Source: Beijerinckiaceae bacterium
GTDB taxonomy: Bacteria > Pseudomonadota > Alphaproteobacteria > Rhizobiales > Beijerinckiaceae
DNA: 52,845 bases
NCBI GenBank assembly: GCA_019745195.1
Contig: JAIETL010000074.1
Span: 1 to 52,845, forward strand
Direction of reading: 5' to 3'
The notes under the pieces were generated by a model. It searched no databases, had not been told where the DNA came from, and saw only the letters and a program-made list of their open reading frames with translations. This document shows, piece after piece, positions 46,755 to 52,845 of this stretch (positions are counted from its first letter, which is position 1; every line of letters begins with the position of its first letter). The position numbers and the translations under genes are program-made.

Positions 46755-47951
46755 CTACGCCTTCGCCGCCCGGATGCCGGCGCTCAGGTGGAAGATCGCA
46801 AAGGCCGCGACGCCAAGCGCCGACATGACCAGCGGCATCGGCAGGGCCGAGGCGCCGAGCAGCCTGCCGACCAGCAGTCCGACGCAGGCCGAGAGCAGCA
46901 TCTGGCACAGCCCGTTGAAGGACGAGGCCGCGCCTGCGCGCTCCGGAAACGGCATCATCGCCGAGGCTTGCGCCTGCGGCATGGTCAGCCCGACGCCACA
47001 GGCATAGAGCGCCATCGGCACGGTGACGCCGAGATGCCCGCCGAAGCCGGTGGCAACGCAGGCCAGCATGATCAGCCCGCCGCCCGCGAGGCAGGCGACG
47101 CCGAGGCCGATGACGCCGTCCATGCCGCGCCGTCCGACGAGACGCTGCGCGATGACCGTGCCCGCGATGAAGCCCAGCACGCCGAAGCTGAAGGACATCC
47201 CGTAGGCGACCGGCGACAGCCCGTGAATGCCGATCAGCACGAAGGACGAGCCGGAGATGAAGGCGAAGAGGCCGGCATAGGCGAGCCCCGTCAGCGAGAC
47301 GTAGACGCGGAAGGCGCGGTTTTGCAGCAGGACGCCGAAACCGCGGAAGATCGAGAGGAAGGAGAGCGGCTGGGCTGAGCGCGCACGCAGCGTCTCCGGC
47401 ATCACCGTCAGGATCACCACGACGAGCGCCAGCGCGAAGACGAGCGAGGCGAAGAAGGTCGAGCGCCAGCCGAAGGCGTCCTGCAGAACGCCGCCGAGCA
47501 CCGGGGCGATCGCCGGGACCAGCCCCATGATCATGCCCATCCGGGCGAGCTCGCGCCCGGCGCGCGGCCCCTCATACAGGTCGCGCACCATGGCGCGGCC
47601 GAGCACGATCGGCCCCGACGCGCCGAAGGCCTGCAATGCGCGCGCGCCGGTCAGCGCGCCGATCGACGGCGCGAAGGCGCAGGCGAGCGTCGCCGCGATG
47701 AAGAGGCTCAAGCCTATCAGCAGCACCGGCCGGCGACCGACCCGGTCGGAAATCGGCCCCCAGACGATCTGCCCGGCGGCGAAGCCGAACAGGAAGACCG
47801 ACAGAGTCGCCTGCGCGCCGGCGACGTCGCTGTTCATGACGCGGGCTATCTCGGGCAGCGATGGCAGGTAGAAATCGGTCGAGAGCGGACCCAGAGCCGT
47901 CAGCATGGCGAGAACGGCGGTCATCGCCAGCGTGTCTGGACGGAGGGTCAT
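46755..47951 (-). CDS. Bcr/CflA-family multidrug efflux MFS transporter
   Basis: A 398-aa major facilitator with 12 hydrophobic segments. Family features are the N-terminal LGPLSTDFYLPSLPEIA near 20 and the motif A loop WGPISDRVGRRPVLLIG near 64, then ALQAFGASGPIVLGRAMVRDL near 105. This is the Bcr/CflA (DHA1) group of H+-coupled exporters for drugs such as bicyclomycin or amphenicols; the natural substrate is unknown. It is convergent with PBP1A. A 135-bp gap separates it from the immunity-like gene upstream. Confidence 0.92.
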   Translation of the reverse strand: MTLRPDTLAMTAVLAMLTALGPLSTDFYLPSLPEIARVMNSDVAGAQATLSVFLFGFAAGQIVWGPISDRVGRRPVLLIGLSLFIAATLACAFAPSIGALTGARALQAFGASGPIVLGRAMVRDLYEGPRAGRELARMGMIMGLVPAIAPVLGGVLQDAFGWRSTFFASLVFALALVVVILTVMPETLRARSAQPLSFLSIFRGFGVLLQNRAFRVYVSLTGLAYAGLFAFISGSSFVLIGIHGLSPVAYGMSFSFGVLGFIAGTVIAQRLVGRRGMDGVIGLGVACLAGGGLIMLACVATGFGGHLGVTVPMALYACGVGLTMPQAQASAMMPFPERAGAASSFNGLCQMLLSACVGLLVGRLLGASALPMPLVMSALGVAAFAIFHLSAGIRAAKA

Positions 47952-48086
47952 GGGGAAGCCGGGAGGGAGACGAAAGGAGGGCCGTTGTGGGGCGTGGCGA
48001 TGGGGGGATCAAGTGCGAGGCGGCGAGGTGCTGAGATGTATGCAAGCCTAGCGCCCGCAGGCATGACGCGGCGAAACTGAGGTCCG

Positions 48087-48785
48087 TCAGCCTTGATCGA
48101 GCTCCAGCGGAAAGGGTGTAGGTTCGTAGATGGCCTCCAGCCCGTTGCGCTGAATTGTCGCCTGTTCCCAACGATGCAGCAATGCCGCGACACCCGGCTT
48201 GTCGTTCGCGAGCAGCAGCGGAGCGAGATCGTCGGTGACCAACGCGTAGGTGCGACGGCGTGGATTTTCAGGAGAGCGGTCGAAGTCCTTGATCGAGTCG
48301 TAGATCGCGATCGCGTCCTCGAAGCGCCCGTTCGCGGCGAGGAAATGCATCTGGTAAGGTTCGTACTGCAGCCAGCCGTCATAAGCGGGAGAGCGAAATC
48401 TCTCGTCGATCGTGAACATGTCGTCGAATTTCTCGACGCGACGCAGCATCGGCACAACGGCGTTCTCGACCAGGTCGATGAACGCCTCGCGCATGCCGGG
48501 CTGAGACCAGCGATTGGGAAGACCGCGCGGGATCTGGAACTGTTCGGCGAAAATACCCCGTCGAGATATCATCGGGTTGAAGGCATGGCCAACCGCCCAG
48601 AAGAAGCGCGCGTAGTCGGCCACGCCGGAGCGGTCGATCCAGAGCGTCCGGATAACGTGACGCACCGGCTTGACGACAATGAACGGTGGGCCATGCGGAT
48701 CGGCCTCGTCCTTGCTAAGTATGAGGCCCCCATCCCGCTCCAGCAGGTGCTTCAGAAGCGCATGGATCTGATTCTTGGTCGTCAT
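48087..48785 (-). CDS. unknown protein coupled to a toxin-like gene (candidate immunity protein)
   Basis: A 232-aa soluble-looking protein without signal peptide or membrane segments. Visible segments: HALLKHLLERDGGLILSKDE near 8, LWIDRSGVADYARFFWAVGHAF near 49 and YEPYQMHFLAANGRFEDAIAIYDS near 143, which suggests a helical repeat. No family recognised. Its ATG overlaps the stop of the preceding toxin-like gene (ATGA), so the two are translated together; a small cytoplasmic protein in that position is the typical place of an immunity protein. GC is lower than in the flanks. Function inferred only from arrangement. Confidence 0.7.
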   Translation of the reverse strand: MTTKNQIHALLKHLLERDGGLILSKDEADPHGPPFIVVKPVRHVIRTLWIDRSGVADYARFFWAVGHAFNPMISRRGIFAEQFQIPRGLPNRWSQPGMREAFIDLVENAVVPMLRRVEKFDDMFTIDERFRSPAYDGWLQYEPYQMHFLAANGRFEDAIAIYDSIKDFDRSPENPRRRTYALVTDDLAPLLLANDKPGVAALLHRWEQATIQRNGLEAIYEPTPFPLELDQG

Positions 48786-49948
48786 GGTCGCGGACGGACC
48801 TCGGTGACAATGACGCGCCGGATCGGGCTGAAGCCGAGCGACGCTGCTCGTGCCAGTATCTCCGCTCGGCGATCGGAAAGTCCAGTAACGCCGGTCTTCA
48901 GATCATAAACGCAAAGAGTCCCGTCGGGGCGGAACTCGTAGGCAGCGACGCGGATCGATCCGGGGTAGCCGTAGCGACTTTCGGCGTCACTGGTCGCCTC
49001 CAAGCGCTCCTTCGAAAACGATCGCTCGGCCCTGAAGAATGGATCGTGAGCGTCCTCGACATAAATCTTGAAGCGGCTGTGAACGCTTGTGCCATAGACC
49101 GCCCCGGACGGATACAGGTCCTTCGACCCAGCCGCGTTCGCCGCCCGATCGGCGAAGGATTTGACGTCTGGCCAGCGCAGGCAGGCTCGTTCGACCTCTT
49201 CGTTGCTGAGCCTGCCGATATAGCCGAGTTGAGGACGCCCCGCTGCCCCAGTTTCGGGGTTAACCTGCCAGGCGTTGAACCCCATGACGGCCTGGCGGCC
49301 GTCGAGGCCGTTTCGCTGGGATTCCCACCCGAACAGGATCGCGCCCGCTGCGCCAACCCCTTGCTGGAGCGGGCGAAGGAGAACCGGCTGCACCGTCGCA
49401 TCGAGGTCGGGTCCGCTCGGCGTCCAGATCGACCGGCTGACGACCTCGCCATCAGTCCCGCTATAACGGATCGTCTGGACGCGGTCGGTTGTCTCGAACG
49501 AGACCTTCTCACCGCTTTCCAACCGCACCGTCTGGCGCTCGTCGAAGCCGGCCTCGCGGGATGCGGCGTATTCCGACTGGATCGTGCTGCCGTCGCGATT
49601 GACGATGTCGCGCTCGAAGACCGAGCCGTCCGCGCTCCAGCCCTCGCTGAACGAGGACCAGGAGGCCTCGTCGGTCGGATCGACGAAGAGCCCGCCGCCC
49701 ATGTCCTCGCCGAGGCCGAGCGCTTCGCCGAAGCCCGCGCCGAATTCGGCCATGCTGCCGCCGAAGCCGCGGCCCGAGCCTCCGCCGCCCCCACCGCTGG
49801 TCCATTGCCCGCCATCGGCGTTTCCGGCCGGAACACGCGGCTGGTCGGGGCTGTATTTCCGCTGGCGCAGCCTCTTCGCCGCGATGTCGCGGCGCAGCCG
49901 CAGCAATTCGCGGCGGCGATAGACGTCGTGTCGGGCTTGGCTGGACAT
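48782..49948 (-). CDS. polymorphic toxin-like protein with REase-like C-terminus
   Basis: A 388-aa protein in three parts: a basic helix (1-30, many Arg), the motif SPDQPRVPAGNADGGQWT (33-50) that I have met at the start of toxin-like proteins in alphaproteobacteria, and a Gly-rich linker (51-90). The middle (100-250) is unrecognised. The C-terminus (~285-388) has YGTSVHSRFKIYVED, YGYPGSIRVAAYEFRPDG and VYDLKTG, a D-x-K like that of PD-(D/E)xK nucleases; the first metal-binding acid is uncertain. No signal peptide or known secretion marker. Coupled to the next gene. Confidence 0.6.
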   Translation of the reverse strand: MSSQARHDVYRRRELLRLRRDIAAKRLRQRKYSPDQPRVPAGNADGGQWTSGGGGGGSGRGFGGSMAEFGAGFGEALGLGEDMGGGLFVDPTDEASWSSFSEGWSADGSVFERDIVNRDGSTIQSEYAASREAGFDERQTVRLESGEKVSFETTDRVQTIRYSGTDGEVVSRSIWTPSGPDLDATVQPVLLRPLQQGVGAAGAILFGWESQRNGLDGRQAVMGFNAWQVNPETGAAGRPQLGYIGRLSNEEVERACLRWPDVKSFADRAANAAGSKDLYPSGAVYGTSVHSRFKIYVEDAHDPFFRAERSFSKERLEATSDAESRYGYPGSIRVAAYEFRPDGTLCVYDLKTGVTGLSDRRAEILARAASLGFSPIRRVIVTEVRPRP

Positions 49949-50088
49949 GAAGGGCTCCCGTTTCGGAAGCCCGCCAATCTAACGATGGAAGCGCCCACGG
50001 GATAAGTTGCAGCGCTGTTCCCGCGGGGGATTTCACAGCCGGCCTTTCGCCGTCGCGGCCGGAGCAAGCGGACTTGCTTGATTAAACC

Positions 50089-50829
50089 TCACCCGAACCC
50101 GTGCAGCCCGGCCCCATGCCGCTTCAGCCAGGCTTCTGCCTCTTCCGTCCTCGGGCAGAGCCTGTGCGTCAGCGCCCAGAAGCGGTGTGAGTGGTTCATC
50201 TCCTTGAGATGGGCGACCTCATGGGCTGCGAGATAGTCCAGCACCAGCGGCGGGGCCATGATCAGCCGCCACGAGAAATTGAGGTGCCCCTTCGAGGAGC
50301 ACGAGCCCCAGCGGCTGGTCGTGTCGCGGATCGTGATTTTTCGCGCCGGGATGCCGAGCGTCGCGGTGTGGCGCGCCACGGAAGCCTCCAGATCGACCAA
50401 GGCTTGCTTGCGCAAAAAATCCTGTATGCGGCGCGGCACATGCGCCGCCTCGCCGGCGACCGCGATGATCGCTGCCCCGTCGCGGTCGGTCGTGGCATGG
50501 GTGAGACCCCGCACCCGCGACCAGTGTACGATCCGGTGCGGCTCGCCGCGAAAGGGGATGCTTTGACCCGGCTCGAACGGAACCGATTGCGGCCGTTTGG
50601 CGACGCGCGCCGCGATCCAGCCGCCGTGCTTTTCCGCGAAGATCCGGCCCGCGCCGAAATCGGCCCGCTCGGGCAAGGTCAGCGTGATCTCGCCTGTCGC
50701 CTGCGAGACGCGCAGCGTCATCCGGCGCGCCGCCGCGCGCCGCCTGACCATGACGGGATAGAGCATCCCGCCATGGGGAACCTCGATCGTGTCGGGATCG
50801 GGCTTTCGCTTGAACAGGGAGAACCGCAT
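50089..50829 (-). CDS. YgjP-like (DUF45/SprT-related) metallopeptidase
   Basis: A 246-aa zinc metallopeptidase family protein. The zinc motif HEVAHLKEMNHSHRFW at ~202-217 provides His, Glu, His and a third His ligand, preceded by the family hallmark TTSRWGSCSSKGHLNFSWRL near 170. The N-terminal half (residues 25-110) carries a conserved beta domain. Family members are cytoplasmic; substrates are unknown. Immediately downstream of phaZ on the same strand (43 bp gap). Confidence 0.9.
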   Translation of the reverse strand: MRFSLFKRKPDPDTIEVPHGGMLYPVMVRRRAAARRMTLRVSQATGEITLTLPERADFGAGRIFAEKHGGWIAARVAKRPQSVPFEPGQSIPFRGEPHRIVHWSRVRGLTHATTDRDGAAIIAVAGEAAHVPRRIQDFLRKQALVDLEASVARHTATLGIPARKITIRDTTSRWGSCSSKGHLNFSWRLIMAPPLVLDYLAAHEVAHLKEMNHSHRFWALTHRLCPRTEEAEAWLKRHGAGLHGFG

Positions 50830-50872
50830 CGCTTGGCGAGAGTGCCGGATTCGCGAGCGCTGCGGAAGGGCC

Positions 50873-52174
50873 TCAGCTCGCGATCTTCAGCGCCTTTCGG
50901 GCGTCCACGGCGCTTTCTTCGCGGCGGCCCTTCGCGGCCTCCATGTCGAGGCTGACCATGAAGTCGGAGATACGCGGCGCGATCTCGGACCGGAAGCGCG
51001 AGCCGTTGAAGACGCCGTAATGGCCGACCGCCTTCTGCATGTAATGCACGCGCTTGTCGGCCGGGATGTTCACGCAAAGATCGTGCGCGGCCTGGGTCTG
51101 GCCGACGCCGGAGATGTCGTCGTTCTCGCCCTCGACCGTCATCAGCGCGACGCGCCGGATCGCGCCGCAATCGACCGGCTTGTCGCGATGCATCATCGTG
51201 CCCCTGGGCAGCGCATGATCGACGAAGACGGTCTCGACGGTCTGGAGATAGAATTCTGCCGTGAGGTCCATCACGGCGAGGTACTCGTCGTAGAAGTCGC
51301 GGTGCTTCTCGGCCGAATCGCCGTCGCCCCGGACGAGATGCTTGAACATGTCGTAATGGGCCGTGACATGGCGGTCGAGATTCATCGCCATGAAGCCCGA
51401 AAGCTGCAGGAAGCCGGGATAGACCTCTCGGAAATAGCCCTGATGCGGAAACGGCACCCGCGTGATGCAGTGGCGCTTGAACCAGTCGATGCCGCGATCT
51501 TCCGCGAGCTTGTTGACCTCAGTCGGCGAGCGGCGCGTGTCGATCGGCCCGCCCATCAGCGTCATCGAGCGCGGCGCACAAGGGTCGCCCTCGGCCTCCA
51601 TCCGGGCGATCGCCGCCAGCACTGGCACGGACGGCTGGCACACGGCCATGACATGGGTGTCGGGGCCGAGCATCTGCAGCATGCCGATGACGTAGTCGAT
51701 ATAGTCGTCGAGATCGAAGCGGCCCGCGCTCATCGGCACGAGGCGGGCATCGACCCAGTCGGTGATGTAGACCTCATGGCCGGGCAGGAAGGCCTCGACC
51801 GTGCCGCGCAGCAGCGTGGCGTAATGGCCCGACATCGGCGCGACCAGCAGCACTTTCGGCTGCGGCTTGCGCCTGCCTTGCGTCTTGCGGTCGAAATAGA
51901 CCAGCTTGCAGAAGGGCCGTTCCCAGACGACGCGCTCCTCGACCGCGACCTTGACGCCGTTGATCGTCGTCTGCGGCAGATCGAAGGCCGGCTTTCCGTA
52001 ACGCCGCGTCGTGCGCTCGAACAGCTCGGCGGACGCCGCCATGGTGCGGCCGAATGGGGTATAGGTCAGCGGATTGGCGGGGTTCTTGAAGGCGAGATGC
52101 AAGGCGTCGGAGAAGCCGCGCGCCGGGCCGACCATCATGTGAACCGCTTCATAGGCGTGATAGGCAAACGACAT
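50873..52174 (-). CDS. phaZ: intracellular poly(3-hydroxybutyrate) depolymerase
   Basis: A 433-aa PhaZ-type enzyme that mobilises stored PHB inside the cell. The alpha/beta-hydrolase core includes VLLVAPMSGHYATLLRGTVEAF near 110, EVYITDWVDARLVP near 134, and MAVCQPSVPVL with candidate nucleophile Cys179, as in characterised intracellular PHB depolymerases; GHYGVFNGSRFR near 393 supplies the catalytic His. The ATG at 52174 (MSFAYHAYEA) fits the family start; ATG 52189 is an alternative, and an in-frame extension beyond it adds about 30 unlikely residues. Confidence 0.93.
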   Translation of the reverse strand: MSFAYHAYEAVHMMVGPARGFSDALHLAFKNPANPLTYTPFGRTMAASAELFERTTRRYGKPAFDLPQTTINGVKVAVEERVVWERPFCKLVYFDRKTQGRRKPQPKVLLVAPMSGHYATLLRGTVEAFLPGHEVYITDWVDARLVPMSAGRFDLDDYIDYVIGMLQMLGPDTHVMAVCQPSVPVLAAIARMEAEGDPCAPRSMTLMGGPIDTRRSPTEVNKLAEDRGIDWFKRHCITRVPFPHQGYFREVYPGFLQLSGFMAMNLDRHVTAHYDMFKHLVRGDGDSAEKHRDFYDEYLAVMDLTAEFYLQTVETVFVDHALPRGTMMHRDKPVDCGAIRRVALMTVEGENDDISGVGQTQAAHDLCVNIPADKRVHYMQKAVGHYGVFNGSRFRSEIAPRISDFMVSLDMEAAKGRREESAVDARKALKIAS

Positions 52175-52366
52175 GGGAGCCCCATACATGCGATCACTGT
52201 CCCCGGCTGCACCGCTCACGATTGATGATGCGCCGCAGCAAGGAACGCACCGTAGATCGTCTTTGTTCGTATTCAATCCGGCTAAAGGCTAAGATTTCGC
52301 TGAGATGCCGATTTGCCACAGATTCTTGCTTAGGGATTCGTATCGGCCTGGCCTGGGAGCGGCGGC

Positions 52367-52845
52367 ATGACCGGGCTCGACTCGCCGGAGCCGTTTGCCG
52401 TGCGCTCCGGCCGGCATCTGCGGCTAGACACGCTGGTTCGGCTGCGCTGGCTCGCCATTGCGGGGCAGAGCTTCGCGGTGGCGGGCGTGCATTTCGGGCT
52501 CGGCTTTACGCTGCCCTTCGGCTGGTGCTTCGCCGCCATCGCCGCCTCGGCCTGGCTCAATATCGCGCTGCGCATCCGCTTCCCGATGAGCCATCGCCTG
52601 CGGGAGGGCGCGGCGACGGCGCTGCTCGCCTTCGACGTGCTGCAGCTCGCGGCGCTGCTTTATCTGACCGGCGGGTTGCAGAACCCGTTCTCGATCCTGT
52701 TCCTCGCTCCCGTCATGATCTCGGCCACGGCGCTCCCGCCACGGCGCACGCTGCTGCTCGGGCTGCTCGCCATCGCGCTGGCCACCGGGCTGAACTTCGC
52801 GCATCTGCCGCTGCCCTGGGCCGGCGAGCCCCGCCCGGTCCTGCC
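52367..52845 (+). CDS. regB: RegB/ActS-type redox sensor kinase, N-terminal part (cut by window edge)
   Basis: The first 159 codons of a RegB/PrrB/ActS kinase. After a short cytoplasmic N-terminus the pattern TLVRLRWLAIAGQS starts a series of membrane helices; the family's ubiquinone-binding motif GGLQNPFSILFLAPVM is at residues ~103-118. RegB senses the quinone pool and phosphorylates RegA. The kinase core and the adjacent partner (often senC/regA) lie outside the window. Divergent from phaZ with 192 bp between starts. Confidence 0.9.
   Translation, partial: MTGLDSPEPFAVRSGRHLRLDTLVRLRWLAIAGQSFAVAGVHFGLGFTLPFGWCFAAIAASAWLNIALRIRFPMSHRLREGAATALLAFDVLQLAALLYLTGGLQNPFSILFLAPVMISATALPPRRTLLLGLLAIALATGLNFAHLPLPWAGEPRPVL

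Noticed and set aside
48000..50000. A prophage or integrative element around the toxin-like pair
   Set aside because: No integrase, phage structural gene, tRNA target or flanking direct repeat is visible; only the lower GC suggests transfer.

Overview
This 52.8-kb window looks like a chromosomal segment of an alphaproteobacterium of the order Hyphomicrobiales (Rhizobiales). The evidence is the very GC-rich coding sequence and a set of families typical of the order: ChvG/ChvI, a short HPr kinase, a DivL-type pseudokinase, a CP4-like class II AroA, a TIGR02300 acidic protein, a DUF1194 protein, a tandem Dcd-like dCTP deaminase, an intracellular PhaZ and a RegB/ActS kinase. A Bosea-like genus is only a guess. 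Nothing indicates a prophage, plasmid, insertion sequence or CRISPR array; the contents are mostly conserved housekeeping genes.

Layout. 1-3.4 kb: the rpsO-pnp locus (pnp is cut by the window edge), apaG, a CDP-alcohol phosphatidyltransferase and a Dcd-like deaminase. 3.4-10.1 kb: a PepSY-type secreted protein, tRNA-Gly(CCC), a BaiN/HI0933-type flavoprotein, SelO, a Sco copper chaperone, a cellulose-synthase-like glycosyltransferase and tRNA-Ala(GGC). 10.3-17.8 kb: TIGR02300, aroA-cmk, a DUF1194 protein, HrpB helicase, a class II amidotransferase and a small secreted protein. 18.0-21.9 kb: a transport operon (TRAP DctQ, DctM, then a CitMHS_2/NhaD-like carrier) with no DctP in the window. 22.0-26.1 kb: a small membrane protein, a DUF4105 protein, a REP doublet, pckA and a HugZ-like protein.

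26.2-44.5 kb is a long, almost unidirectional block: chvI-chvG-hprK-EIIA(Man)-ptsH-ynfA-ahcY-divL-tsaE/amgK-murU-addB-addA-trxA. It combines envelope and acid sensing (ChvG/ChvI), regulatory PTS proteins, S-adenosylhomocysteine recycling, cell-cycle control (DivL), tRNA t6A synthesis fused to peptidoglycan-sugar recycling (AmgK, then MurU), and recombination repair (AddAB). Neighbouring genes often overlap by 4 bp or a few bp. Two copies of a palindromic repeat lie between functionally paired genes (chvI/chvG and tsaE-amgK/murU). Strong intrinsic terminators follow ahcY and trxA, and a 40-bp near-palindrome precedes ahcY.

44.5-52.8 kb: PBP1A, preceded by an exact TTAA-N7-TTAA CtrA-type box; a Bcr/CflA efflux pump; a translationally coupled pair that resembles a nuclease toxin and its immunity protein; a YgjP-like metalloprotease; PhaZ; and the start of regB. 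The most notable items are the Tyr-for-His DivL kinase together with the CtrA box at PBP1A, the candidate ahcY operator, the toxin/immunity-like pair, and the TRAP permease coupled to a second carrier.
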